Under the pieces are notes generated by a model. The model was not told where the DNA came from, searched no databases, and was given only the letters and a program-made list of their open reading frames with translations. The position numbers were made by a program, and so were the translations under genes. DNA of 64,000 bases, taken from positions 31,461,420-31,525,419 of the forward strand of contig JBBMOA010000004.1 in NCBI GenBank assembly GCA_037954235.1, read 5' to 3'. This stretch comes from Aulostomus chinensis (Eukaryota > Chordata > Actinopteri > Syngnathiformes > Aulostomidae). This document shows, in pieces, positions 23,739 to 34,788 of this stretch; positions within the stretch are counted from its first letter, which is position 1; every line of letters begins with the position of its first letter.

Positions 23739-24048
23739 TTTTTATTTCTTTGTGAGGAAAGGGCAGCTTTGAGTCTTTGGGGACCAGCATGAGCGAGCTT
23801 CCCTCACACACCTTTTCTTGAAGTTCCCTCCACAGCTTTCGAATGGAATGTCATGCAGTGTGTAATTTGAAGTAGACAGATTGCAGATGCAGTACTTTTC
23901 TCTAGATGACATCAACATTTTTTTCTTTGTATTGACAGGACAACTATTTGGTGTGTAAAAAGACCGTGAGGCTGTTGCACATCACATTTTTTTTGAGGTT
24001 GTAAAGTGAGTGAAATGGATATAGAGCCCATGTGTGTGAGAGTCAAGG

Positions 24049-24167
24049 GCTTACGGCCATACCACTCTGAACACGCCCGATTTCGTCTGATCTCGGAAGC
24101 TTAGCAGGGTCGGGCCTGGTTAGTACTTGGATGGGAGACCGCCTGGGAATACCAGGTGCTGTAAGCT
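24049..24167 (+). rRNA. 5S rRNA gene, unit 53
   Basis: Changes: C34T, A54T. Confidence 0.9.
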
Positions 24168-24473
24168 TTTTTGTTTCATTGTGAGGAAAGGGCAGCTTTT
24201 AGTGGGGACCAGCATGAGCGAGCTTCCCTCACACACCTTTTCTTGAAGCGCCCTACACAGCTTTCGGATGGAATGTCATGCAGTGTGTAATTTGAAGTAG
24301 ACAGATTGCAGATGCAGTACTTTTCTCTAGATGACATCAACATTCTTTTCTTTGTATTGACAGGACAACTATTTGGTGTGTAAAAAGACTGTGAGGCTGT
24401 TGCACATCACATTTTTTTTGAGGTTGTAAAGTGAGTGAAATGGATATAGAGCCCATGTGTGTGAGAGTCAAGG

Positions 24474-24592
24474 GCTTACAGCCATACCACTCTGAACACG
24501 CCCGATCTCGTCTGATCTCGGAAGCTTAGCAGGGTCGGGCCTGGTTAGTACTTGGATGGAAGACTGCCTGGGAATACCAGGTGCTGTAAGCT
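24474..24592 (+). rRNA. 5S rRNA gene, unit 54
   Basis: Changes: G7A, A54T, G87A, C92T. Confidence 0.88.
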
Positions 24593-24901
24593 TTTTTGTT
24601 TCATTGTGAGGAAAGGGCCGCTTAGAGACTTTGGGGACCAGCATGAGCGAGCTTCCCTCACACACCTTTTCTTGAAGGGCCCTCTGCAGCTTTGGAATGG
24701 AATTTCATGCAGTGGTTAATTTGAAGAAGACAGATGGCAGATGCAGTACTTTTCTCTCGATGACATCAACATTCTTTTCTTTGATTGACAGGACACGTAT
24801 TTGGCGTGTGAAAAGACCCTGAGGCTGTTGCGCATCACTTTTTTTCTGAGGTTGTAAATTGTGTGAAATGGATATAGAGCCCATGTGTGTCAGAGTCAAG
24901 G

Positions 24902-25020
24902 GCTTACGGTCATACCACTCTGAACACGCCCGATCTCGTCTGATCTCGGAAGCTAAGCAGGGTCGGGCCTGGTTAGTACTTGGATGGAAAACCGCCTGGG
25001 AATACCAGGTGCTGTAAGCT
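24902..25020 (+). rRNA. 5S rRNA gene, unit 55
   Basis: Changes: C9T, G87A, G89A. Confidence 0.87.
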
Positions 25021-25329
25021 TTTTTATTTCTTTGTGAGGAAAGGGCAGCTTTGAGTCTTTGGGGACCAGCATGAGCGAGCTTCCCTCACACACCTTTTCT
25101 TGAAGCGCCCTCCACAGCTTTGGAATGGAATGTCATGCAGTGGTTAATTTGAAGTAGACAGATGGCAGATGCAGGACTTTTCTCTAGATGACATCAACAT
25201 TCTTTTCTTTTATTTACAGGACACCTATTTGGCGTGTGAAAAGACCCTGAGGCTTTTGCGCTTCACTTTTTTTCTGAGGTTGTAAAGTGAGTGAAATGGA
25301 TATAGAGCCCATGTGTGTAAGAGTCAAGG

Positions 25330-25448
25330 GCTTACGGCCATACCACTCTGAACACGCCCGATCTCGTCTGATCTCGGAAGCTAAGCAGGGTCGGGCCTGG
25401 TTAGTACTTGGATGGGAGACCGCCTGGGAATACCAGGTGCTGTAAGCT
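25330..25448 (+). rRNA. 5S rRNA gene, unit 56 (canonical)
   Basis: No change relative to unit 3. Confidence 0.96.
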
Positions 25449-25758
25449 TTTTTGTTTCATTGTTAGGAAAGGGCAGCTTTGAGTGTTTGGGGACCAGCAT
25501 GAGCGAACTTCCCTCACACACCTTTTCTTGAAGCGCCCTCCACAGCTTTTGAATGGAATGTCATGCAGTGTGTAATTTGAAGTAGACAGATTGCAGATGC
25601 AGTACTTTTCTCTAGATGACATCAACATTCTTTTCTTTGTATTGACAGGAGAACTATTTGGTGTGTAAAAAGGCCGTGAGGCTGTTGCACATCACATTTT
25701 TTTTGAGGTTGTAAAGTGAGTGAAATGGATATAGAGCCCATGTGTGTGAGAGTCAAGG

Positions 25759-25877
25759 GCTTACGGCCATACCACTCTGAACACGCCCGATCTCGTCTGA
25801 TCTAGGAAGCTTAGCAGGGTGGGTCCTGGTTAGTACTTGGATGGAAGACCGCCTGGGAATACCAGGTGCTGTCAGCT
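25759..25877 (+). rRNA. 5S rRNA gene, unit 57 (divergent)
   Basis: Changes: C46A, A54T, C63G, G66T, G87A, A115C. Confidence 0.83.
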
Positions 25878-26186
25878 TTTTTGTTTCATTGTGAGGAAAG
25901 GGCAGCTTTGAGTGTTTGGGGACCAGCATGAGCGAGCTTCCCTCACACACCTTTTCTTGAAGCGCCCTCCACAGCTTTGGAATGAAATGTCATGCAGTGG
26001 TTAATTTGAAGTAGACAGATGGCAGATGCAGTACTTTTCTCTAGATGACATCAACATTCTTTTCTTTTATTGACAGGACACCGATTTGGCGTGTGAAAAG
26101 ACCCTGAGGCTGTTGCGCATCACTTTTTTTCTGAGGTTGTAAATTGTGTGAAATGGATATAGAGCCCATGTGTGTCAGAGTCAAAG

Positions 26187-26305
26187 GCTTATGGCCATAC
26201 TACTCTGAACACGCCCGATCCCTTCTGATCTCGGAAGCTAAGCAGGGTCGGGCCTGGTTCGTACTTGGATGGAAGACCGCCTGGGAATACCAGGTGCTGT
26301 AAGCT
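26187..26305 (+). rRNA. 5S rRNA gene, unit 58 (divergent)
   Basis: Changes: C6T, C15T, T35C, G37T, A74C, G87A; related to units 5 and 13. Confidence 0.82.
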
Positions 26306-26616
26306 TTTTTATTTCTTTGTGAGGAAAGGGCAGCTTTGAGTCTTTGGGGACCAGCATGAGCGAGCTTCCCTCACACACCTTTTCTTGAAGTGCCCTCCAA
26401 AGCTTTCGAATGGAATGTCATGCAGTGTGTAATTTGAAGTAGACAGATTGCAGATGCAGTACTTTTCTCTAGATGACATCAAAATTTTTTTTCTTTGTAT
26501 TGACAGGACAACTATTTGGTGTGTAAAAAGACCGTGAGGCTGTTGCACATCACATTTTTTTTGAGGTTGTAAAGTGAGTGAAATGGATATAGAGCCCATG
26601 TGTGTGAGAGTCAAGG

Positions 26617-26735
26617 GCTTACGGCCATACCACTCTGAACACGCCCGATCTCGTCTGATCTCGGAAGCTTAGCAGGGTCGGGCCTGGTTAGTATTTGGAT
26701 GGAAGACCGCCTGGGAATACCAGGTGCTGTAAGCT
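26617..26735 (+). rRNA. 5S rRNA gene, unit 59
   Basis: Changes: A54T, C78T, G87A. Confidence 0.88.
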
Positions 26736-27044
26736 TTTTTGTTTCATTGTGAGGAAAGGGCCGCTTTGAGTCTTTGGGGACCAGCATGAGCGAGCTTCCC
26801 TCACACACCTTTTCTTGAAGCGCCCTCTGCAGCTTTGGAATGGAATTTCATGCAGTGGTTAATTTGAAGAAGACAGATGGCAGATGCAGTACTTTTCTCT
26901 CGATGACATCAACATTCTTTTCTTTTATTGACAGGACACCGATTTGGCGTGTGAAAAGACCCTGAGGCTTTTGCGCATCACTTTTTTTCTGAGGTTGTAA
27001 AGTGAGTGAAATGGATATAGAGCCCATGTGTGTGAGAGTCAAGG

Positions 27045-27163
27045 GCTTACGGCCATACCACTCTGAACACGCCCGATCTCGTCTGATCTTGGAAGCTTAG
27101 CAGGGTCGGGCCTGGTTAGTACTTGGATGGAAGACCGCCTGGGAATACCAGGTGCTGTAAGCT
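27045..27163 (+). rRNA. 5S rRNA gene, unit 60
   Basis: Changes: C46T, A54T, G87A. Confidence 0.88.
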
Positions 27164-27472
27164 TTTTTGTTTCATTGTGAGGAAAGGGCCGCTTTGAGTC
27201 TTTGGGGACCAGCATGAGCGAGCTTCCCTCACACACCTTTTCTTGAAGCGCCCTCTGCAGCTTTGGAATGGAATTTCATGCAGTGGTTAATTTGAAGAAG
27301 ACAGATGGCAGATGCAGTACTTTTCTCTCGATGACATCAACATTCTTTTCTTTTATTGACAGGACACCGATTTGGCGTGAGAAAAGACCCTGAGGCTGTT
27401 GCGCATCACTTTTTTTCTGAGGTTGTAAATTGTGTGAAATGGATATAGAGCCCATGTGTATAAGAGTCAAGG

Positions 27473-27591
27473 GCTTACGGCCATACCACTCTGAACACGC
27501 CCGATCTCGTCTGATCTCGGAAGCTAAGCAGGGTCGGGCCTGGTTAGTACTTGGATGGAAGACCGCCTGGGAATACCAGGTGCTGTAAGCT
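27473..27591 (+). rRNA. 5S rRNA gene, unit 61
   Basis: Single change G87A. Confidence 0.92.
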
Positions 27592-27901
27592 TTTTTATTT
27601 CTTTGTGAGGAAAGGGCAGCTTTGAGTCTTTGGGGACCAGCATGAGCGAGCTTCCCTCACACACCTTTTCTTGAAGTGCCCTCCACAGCTTTCGAATGGA
27701 ATGTCATGCAGTGTGTAATTTGAAGTAGACAGATTGCAGATGCAGTACTTTTCTCTAGATGACATCAACATTTTTTTCTTTGTATTGACAGGACAACTAT
27801 TTGGTGTGTAAAAAGACCGTGAGGCTGTTGCACATCACATTTTTTTTGAGGTTGTTAAGTGAGTGAAATGGATATAGAGCCCATGTGTGTAAGATTCAAA
27901 G

Positions 27902-28020
27902 GCTTACGGCCATACCACTCTGAACACGCCCGATCTCGTCTGATCTCGGAAGCTAAGCAGGGTCGGGCCTGGTTAGTACTTGGACGGGAGACCGCCTGGG
28001 AATACCAGGTGCTGTAAGCT
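27902..28020 (+). rRNA. 5S rRNA gene, unit 62
   Basis: Single change T84C in box C (GGACGGGAGA). Confidence 0.92.
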
Positions 28021-28331
28021 TTTTTGTTTCATTGTGAGGAAAGGGCAGCTTTGAGTGTTTGGGGACCAGCATGAGCGAACTTCCCTCACACACCTTTTCT
28101 TGAAGCGCCCTCCACAGCTTTTGAATGGAATGTCATGCAGTGTGTAATTTGAAGTAGACAGATTGCAGATGCAGTACTTTTCTCTAGATGACATCAACAT
28201 TTTTTTTCTTTGTATTGACAGGACAACTATTTGGTGTGTAAAAAGACCGTGAGGCTGTTGCACATCACATTTTTTTTGAGGTTGTAAAGTGAGTGAAATG
28301 GATATAGAGCCCATGTGTGTGAGAGTCAAGG

Positions 28332-28450
28332 GCTTACGGCCATACCACTCTGAACACGCCCGATCTCGTCTGATCTCGGAAGCTTAGCAGGGTCGGGCCT
28401 GGTTAGTACTTGGATGGAAGACCGCCTGGGAATACCAGGTGCTGTAAGCT
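28332..28450 (+). rRNA. 5S rRNA gene, unit 63
   Basis: Changes: A54T, G87A. Confidence 0.9.
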
Positions 28451-28759
28451 TTTTTGTTTCATTGTGAGGAAAGGGCCGCTTTGAGTCTTTGGGGACCAGC
28501 ATGAGCGAGCTTCCCTCACACACCTTTTCTTGAAGCGCCCTCTGCAGCTTTGGAATGGAATTTCATGCAGTGGTTAATTTGAAGAAGACAGATGGCAGAT
28601 GCAGTACTTTTCTCTCGATGACATCAACATTCTTTTGTTTTATTGACAGGACACCGATTTGGCGTGTGAAAAGACCCTGAGGCTGTTGCGCATCACTTTT
28701 TTTCTGAGGTTGTAAAGTGAGTGAAATGGATATAGAGCCCATGTGTGTGAGAGTCAAGG

Positions 28760-28878
28760 GCTTACGGCCATACCACTCCGAACACGCCCGATCTCGTCTG
28801 ATTTCGGAAGCTTAGCAGGGTCGGGCCTGGTTAGTACTTGGATGGAAGACCGCCTGGGAATACCAGGTGCTGTAAGCT
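28760..28878 (+). rRNA. 5S rRNA gene, unit 64
   Basis: Changes: T20C, C44T, A54T, G87A. Confidence 0.87.
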
Positions 28879-29187
28879 TTTTTGTTTCATTGTGAGGAAA
28901 GGGCCGCTTTGAGTCTTTGGGGACCAGCATGAGCGAGCTTCCCTCACACACCTTTTCTTGAAGCGCCCTCTGCAGCTTTGGAATGGAATTTCATGCAGTG
29001 GTTAATTTGAAGAAGACAGATGGCAGATGCAATACTTTTCTCTCGATGACATCAACATTCTTTTCTTTTATTGACAGGACACCGATTTGGCGTGTGAAAA
29101 GACCCTGAGGCTGTTGCGCATCACTTTTTTTCTGAGGTTGTAAATTGTGTGAAATGGATATAGAGCCCATGTGTATAAGAGTCAAGG

Positions 29188-29306
29188 GCTTACGGCCATA
29201 CCACTCTGAACACGCCCGATCTCGTCTGATCTCGGAAGCTAAGCAGGTTCGGGCCTGGTTAGTACTTGGATGGAAGACCGCCTGGGAATACCAGGTGCTG
29301 TAAGCT
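29188..29306 (+). rRNA. 5S rRNA gene, unit 65
   Basis: Changes: G61T, G87A. Confidence 0.89.
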
Positions 29307-29616
29307 TTTTTATTTCTTTGTGAGGAAAGGGCAGCTTTGAGTCTTTGGGGACCAGCATGAGCGAGCTTCCCTCACACACCTTTTCTTGAAGCGCCCTCCA
29401 CAGCTTTCGAATGGAATGTCATGCAGTGTGTAATTTGAAGTAGACAGATTGCAGATGCAGTACTTTTCTCTAGATGACATCAACATTTTTTTCTTTGTAT
29501 TGACAGGACAACTATTTGGTGTGTAAAAAGACCGTGAGGCTGTTGCACATCACATTTTTTTTGAGGTTGTAAAGTGAGTGAAATGGATATAGAGCCCATG
29601 TGTGTGAGAGTCAAGG

Positions 29617-29735
29617 GCTTACGGCCATACCATTCTGAACACGCCCGATCTCGTCTGATCTCGGAAGCTTAGCAGGGTCGGGCCTGGTTAGTATTTGGAT
29701 GGAAGACCGCCTGGGAATACCAGGTGCTGTAAGCT
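29617..29735 (+). rRNA. 5S rRNA gene, unit 66
   Basis: Changes: C17T, A54T, C78T, G87A. Confidence 0.87.
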
Positions 29736-30044
29736 TTTTTGTTTCATTGTGAGGAAAGGGCCGCTTTGAGTCTTTGGGGACCAGCATGAGCGAGCTTCCC
29801 TCACACACCTTTTCTTGAAGCGCCCTCTGCAGCTTTGGAATGGAATTTCATGCAGTGGTTAATTTGAAGAAGACAGATGGCAGATGCAGTACTTTTCTCT
29901 CGATGACATCAACATTCTTTTCTTTTATTGACAGGACACCGATTTGGCGTGTGAAAAGACCCTGAGGCTTTTGCGCATCACTTTTTTTCTGAGGTTGTAA
30001 AGTGAGTGAAATGGATATAGAGCCCATGTGTGTGAGAGTCAAGG

Positions 30045-30163
30045 GCTTACGGCCATACCACTCTGAACACGCCCGATCTCGTCTGATCTTGGAAGCTTAG
30101 CAGGGTCGGGCCTGGTTAGTACTTGGATGGAAGACCGCCTGGGAATACCAGGTGCTGTAAGCT
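30045..30163 (+). rRNA. 5S rRNA gene, unit 67
   Basis: Changes: C46T, A54T, G87A. Confidence 0.88.
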
Positions 30164-30472
30164 TTTTTGTTTCATTGTGAGGAAAGGGCCGCTTTGAGTC
30201 TTTGGGGACCAGCATGAGCGAGCTTCCCTCACACACCTTTTCTTGAAGCGCCCTCTGCAGCTTTGGAATGGAATTTCATGCAGTGGTTAATTTGAAGAAG
30301 ACAGATGGCAGATGCAGTACTTTTCTCTCGATGACATCAACATTCTTTTCTTTTATTGACAGGACACCGATTTGGCGTGAGAAAAGACCCTGAGGCTGTT
30401 GCGCATCACTTTTTTTCTGAGGTTGTAAATTGTGTGAAATGGATATAGAGCCCATGTGTATAAGAGTCAAGG

Positions 30473-30591
30473 GCTTACGGCCATACCACTCTGAACACGC
30501 CCGATCTCGTCTGATCTCGGAAGCTAAGCAGGGTCGGGCCTGGTTAGTACTTGGATGGAAGACCGCCTGGGAATACCAGGTGCTGTAAGCT
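30473..30591 (+). rRNA. 5S rRNA gene, unit 68
   Basis: Single change G87A. Confidence 0.92.
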
Positions 30592-30901
30592 TTTTTATTT
30601 CTTTGTGAGGAAAGGGCAGCTTTGAGTCTTTGGGGACCAGCATGAGCGAGCTTCCCTCACACACCTTTTCTTGAAGTGCCCTCCACAGCTTTCGAATGGA
30701 ATGTCATGCAGTGTGTAATTTGAAGTAGACAGATTGCAGATGCAGTACTTTTCTCTAGATGACATCAACATTTTTTTCTTTGTATTGACAGGACAACTAT
30801 TTGGTGTGTAAAAAGACCGTGAGGCTGTTGCACATCACATTTTTTTTGAGGTTGTTAAGTGAGTGAAATGGATATAGAGCCCATGTGTGTAAGATTCAAG
30901 G

Positions 30902-31020
30902 GCTTACGGCCATACCACTCTGAACACGCCCGATCTCGTCTGATCTCGGAAGCTAAGCAGGGTCGGGCCTGGTTAGTACTTGGATGGGAGACCGCCTGGG
31001 AATACCAGGTGCTGTAAGCT
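30902..31020 (+). rRNA. 5S rRNA gene, unit 69 (canonical)
   Basis: Same sequence as unit 3. Confidence 0.96.
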
Positions 31021-31331
31021 TTTTTGTTTCATTGTGAGGAAAGGGCAGCTTTGAGTGTTTGGGGACCAGCATGAGCGAACTTCCCTCACACACCTTTTCT
31101 TGAAGCGCCCTCCACAGCTTTTGAATGGAATGTCATGCAGTGTGTAATTTGAAGTAGACAGATTGCAGATGCAGTACTTTTCTCTAGATGACATCAACAT
31201 TTTTTTTCTTTGTATTGACAGGACAACTATTTGGTGTGTAAAAAGACCGTGAGGCTGTTGCACATCACATTTTTTTTGAGGTTGTAAAGTGAGTGAAATG
31301 GATATAGAGCCCATGTGTGTGAGAGTCAAGG

Positions 31332-31450
31332 GCTTACGGCCATACCACTCTGAACACGCCCGATCTCGTCTGATCTCGGAAGCTTAGCAGGGTCGGGCCT
31401 GGTTAGTACTTGGATGGAAGACCGCCTGGGAATACCAGGTGCTGTAAGCT
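31332..31450 (+). rRNA. 5S rRNA gene, unit 70
   Basis: Changes: A54T, G87A. Confidence 0.9.
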
Positions 31451-31759
31451 TTTTTGTTTCATTGTGAGGAAAGGGCCGCTTTGAGTCTTTGGGGACCAGC
31501 ATGAGCGAGCTTCCCTCACACACCTTTTCTTGAAGCGCCCTCTGCAGCTTTGGAATGGAATTTCATGCAGTGGTTAATTTGAAGAAGACAGATGGCAGAT
31601 GCAGTACTTTTCTCTCGATGACATCAACATTCTTTTGTTTTATTGACAGGACACCGATTTGGCGTGTGAAAAGACCCTGAGGCTGTTGCGCATCACTTTT
31701 TTTCTGAGGTTGTAAAGTGAGTGAAATGGATATAGAGCCCATGTGTGTGAGAGTCAAGG

Positions 31760-31878
31760 GCTTACGGCCATACCACTCTGAACACGCCCGATCTCGTCTG
31801 ATCTCGGAAGCTTAGCAGGGTCGGGCCTGGTTAGTACTTGGATGGAAGACCGCCTGGGAATACCAGGTGCTGTAAGCT
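31760..31878 (+). rRNA. 5S rRNA gene, unit 71
   Basis: Changes: A54T, G87A. Confidence 0.9.
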
Positions 31879-32187
31879 TTTTTGTTTCATTGTGAGGAAA
31901 GGGCCGCTTTGAGTCTTTGGGGACCAGCATGAGCGAGCTTCCCTCACACACCTTTTCTTGAAGCGCCCTCTGCAGCTTTGGAATGGAATTTCATGCAGTG
32001 GTTAATTTGAAGAAGACAGATGGCAGATGCAGTACTTTTCTCTCGATGACATCAACATTCTTTTCTTTTATTGACAGGACACCGATTTGGCGTGTGAAAA
32101 GACCCTGAGGCTGTTGCGCATCACTTTTTTTCTGAGGTTGTAAATTGTGTGAAATGGATATAGAGCCCATGTGTATAAGAGTCAAGG

Positions 32188-32306
32188 GCTTACGGCCATA
32201 CCACTCTGAACACGCCCGATCTCGTCTGATCTCGGAAGCTAAGCAGGGTCGGGCCTGGTTAGTACTTGGATGGAAGACCGCCTGGGAATACCAGGTGCTG
32301 TAAGCT
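32188..32306 (+). rRNA. 5S rRNA gene, unit 72
   Basis: Single change G87A. Confidence 0.92.
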
Positions 32307-32616
32307 TTTTTATTTCTTTGTGAGGAAAGGGCAGCTTTGAGTCTTTGGGGACCAGCATGAGCGAGCTTCCCTCACACACCTTTTCTTGAAGTGCCCTCCA
32401 CAGCTTTCGAATGGAATGTCATGCAGTGTGTAATTTGAAGTAGACAGATTGCAGATGCAGTACTTTTCTCTAGATGACATCAACATTTTTTTCTTTGTAT
32501 TGACAGGACAACTATTTGGTGTGTAAAAAGACCGTGAGGCTGTTGCACATCACATTTTTTTTGAGGTTGTTAAGTGAGTGAAATGGATATAGAGCCCATG
32601 TGTGTAAGATTCAAGG

Positions 32617-32735
32617 GCTTACGGCCATACCACTCTGAACACGCCCGATCTCGTCTGATCTCGGAAGCTAAGCAGGGTCGGGCCTGGTTAGTACTTGGAT
32701 GGGAGACCGCCTGGGAATACCAGGTGCTGTAAGCT
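32617..32735 (+). rRNA. 5S rRNA gene, unit 73 (canonical)
   Basis: Same sequence as unit 3. Confidence 0.96.
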
Positions 32736-33046
32736 TTTTTGTTTCATTGTGAGGAAAGGGCAGCTTTGAGTGTTTGGGGACCAGCATGAGCGAACTTCCC
32801 TCACACACCTTTTCTTGAAGCGCCCTCCACAGCTTTTGAATGGAATGTCATGCAGTGTGTAATTTGAAGTAGACAGATTGCAGATGCAGTACTTTTCTCT
32901 AGATGACATCAACATTTTTTTTCTTTGTATTGACAGGACAACTATTTGGTGTGTAAAAAGACCGTGAGGCTGTTGCACATCACATTTTTTTTGAGGTTGT
33001 AAAGTGAGTGAAATGGATATAGAGCCCATGTGTGTGAGAGTCAAGG

Positions 33047-33165
33047 GCTTACGGCCATACCACTCTGAACACGCCCGATCTCGTCTGATCTCGGAAGCTT
33101 AGCAGGGTCGGGCCTGGTTAGTACTTGGATGGAAGACCGCCTGGGAATACCAGGTGCTGTAAGCT
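33047..33165 (+). rRNA. 5S rRNA gene, unit 74
   Basis: Changes: A54T, G87A. Confidence 0.9.
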
Positions 33166-33474
33166 TTTTTGTTTCATTGTGAGGAAAGGGCCGCTTTGAG
33201 TCTTTGGGGACCAGCATGAGCGAGCTTCCCTCACACACCTTTTCTTGAAGCGCCCTCTGCAGCTTTGGAATGGAATTTCATGCAGTGGTTAATTTGAAGA
33301 AGACAGATGGCAGATGCAGTACTTTTCTCTCGATGACATCAACATTCTTTTCTTTTATTGACAGGACACCGATTTGGCGTGTGAAAAGACCCTGAGGCTG
33401 TTGCGCATCACTTTTTTTCTGAGGTTGTAAATTGTGTGAAATGGATATAGAGCCCATGTGTATAAGAGTCAAGG

Positions 33475-33593
33475 GCTTACGGCCATACCACTCTGAACAC
33501 GCCCGATCTCGTCTGATCTCGGAAGCTAAGCAGGGTCGGGCCTGGTTAGTACTTGGATGGAAGACCGCCTGGGAATACCAGGTGCTGTAAGCT
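33475..33593 (+). rRNA. 5S rRNA gene, unit 75
   Basis: Single change G87A. Confidence 0.92.
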
Positions 33594-33903
33594 TTTTTAT
33601 TTCTTTGTGAGGAAAGGGCAGCTTTGAGTCTTTGGGGACCAGCATGAGCGAGCTTCCCTCACACACCTTTTCTTGAAGTGCCCTCCACAGCTTTCGAATG
33701 GAATGTCATGCAGTGTGTAATTTGAAGTAGACAGATTGCAGATGCAGTACTTTTCTCTAGATGACATCAACATTTTTTTCTTTGTATTGACAGGACAACT
33801 ATTTGGTGTGTAAAAAGACCGTGAGGCTGTTGCACATCACATTTTTTTTGAGGTTGTAAAGTGAGTGAAATGGATACAGAGCCCATGTGTGTGAGAGTCA
33901 AGG

Positions 33904-34022
33904 GCTTACGGCCATACCACTCTGAACACGCCCGATCTTGTCTGATCTCGGAAGCTTAGCAGGGTCGGGCCTGGTTAGTACTTGGATGGAAGACTGCCTG
34001 GGAATACCAGGTGCTGTAAGCT
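33904..34022 (+). rRNA. 5S rRNA gene, unit 76
   Basis: Changes: C36T, A54T, G87A, C92T. Confidence 0.88.
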
Positions 34023-34331
34023 TTTTTGTTTCTTTGTGAGGAAAGGGCAGCTTTGAGTCTTTGGGGACCAGCATGAGCGAGCTTCCCTCACACACCTTTT
34101 CTTGAAGCGCCCTCTGCAGCTTTGGAATGGAATTTCATGCAGTGGTTAATTTGAAGAAGACAGATGGCAGATGCAGTACTTTTCTCTAGATGACATCAAC
34201 ATTCTTTTCTTTTATTGACAGGACACCTATTTGGCGTGTGAAAAAACCCTGAGGCTTTTGCGCTTCACTTTTTTTCTGAGGTTGTAAAGTGAGTGAAATT
34301 GTTATAGAGCCCATGTGTGTAAGAGTCAAGG

Positions 34332-34450
34332 GCTTACGGCCATACCACTCTGAACACGCCCGATCTCGTCTGATCTCGGAAGCTAAGCAGGGTCGGGCCT
34401 GGTTAGTACTTGGATGGGAGACCGCCTGGGAATACCAGGTGCTGTAAGCT
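34332..34450 (+). rRNA. 5S rRNA gene, unit 77 (canonical)
   Basis: Last complete unit, same sequence as unit 3. The upstream TATA-like block is altered to TTGTTATAGAG in this unit only. Confidence 0.95.
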
Positions 34451-34760
34451 TTTTTGTTTCATTGTGAGGAAAGGGCAGCTTTGAGTGTTTGGGGACCAGC
34501 ATGAGCGAACTTCCCTCACACACCTTTTCTTGAAGCGCCCTCCACAGCTTTGGAATGGAATGTCATGCAGTGTGTAATTTGAAGTAGACAGATTGCAGAT
34601 GCAGTACTTTTCTCTAGATGACATCATCATTCTTTTCTTTGTATTGACAGGACAACTATTTGGTGTGTAAAAAGGCCGTGAGGCTGTTGCACATCACATT
34701 TTTTTTGAGGTTGTAAAGTGAGTGAAATGGATATAGAGCCCATGTGTGTGAGAGTCAAGG

Positions 34761-34788
34761 GCTTACGGCCATACCACTCTGAACACGC
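34761..34788 (+). pseudogene. 5' fragment of a 5S gene split by the right LINE
   Basis: Nucleotides 1-28 of a canonical 5S gene, with its upstream TATA-like block intact at about 34731. It is interrupted after GAACACGC by LINE sequence. The rest of the same gene resumes at 41005 on the far side of the element. Confidence 0.95.
34782..34788 (+). repeat. Target-site duplication, left copy (AACACGC)
   Basis: 5S nucleotides 22-28, repeated at 41005-41011 after the LINE 3' tail. The first As are ambiguous because the tail itself is A-rich, so the duplication is 5-7 bp. Confidence 0.85.

Larger units (their letters stand above)
21482..26616 (+). repeat. Two tandem copies of a 2,567-bp six-unit block
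   Basis: Units 47-52 (21482-24048) and 53-58 (24049-26616) match pairwise at a constant offset of 2,567 bp. The first five gene pairs have the same variants. The last pair (52 and 58) differs because unit 52 is chimeric. Confidence 0.93.
26617..32616 (+). repeat. Two tandem copies of a 3,000-bp seven-unit block
   Basis: Units 59-65 (26617-29616) and 66-72 (29617-32616) pair at exactly 3,000 bp. The genes differ only by private changes: C17T (66), T84C (62), T20C and C44T (64), G61T (65). Part of the block recurs 1,715 bp further on (units 72-75), so the expansion continues at a smaller step. Confidence 0.94.
1382..34788 (+). repeat. 5S rDNA tandem array, 77 complete positions plus two truncated edges
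   Basis: 119-nt 5S genes repeat on the + strand with start-to-start distances of about 425-430 bp (mean 428). Each unit is a gene, a T run and a spacer of about 309 bp. The spacers fall into two main types. One has a 'GTGTGTAATTTGAAGTAGA' start, 'ACAACTATTTGGTG' and a TTTTTTTT tract. The other has 'GTGGTTAATTTGAAGAAGA', 'ACACCGATTTGGCG' and 'CATCACTTTTTTTCTG'. Both edges of the array are LINE insertions. The many short minus-strand open frames inside the array are repeated chance frames, not genes. Confidence 0.97.

Noticed and set aside
1784..34630. Dozens of 60-140-codon minus-strand open frames in the 5S array (MCEGSSLMLVPK, MTLTHMGSI and MLMSSREKYC types)
   Set aside because: They recur with the unit period, run across the 5S gene and spacer, vary with spacer indels and resemble no protein family. 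They are chance frames multiplied by the repeat.
1382..34788. CRISPR-like array
   Set aside because: The repeats are 428-bp 5S units with homologous spacers, in eukaryotic DNA.
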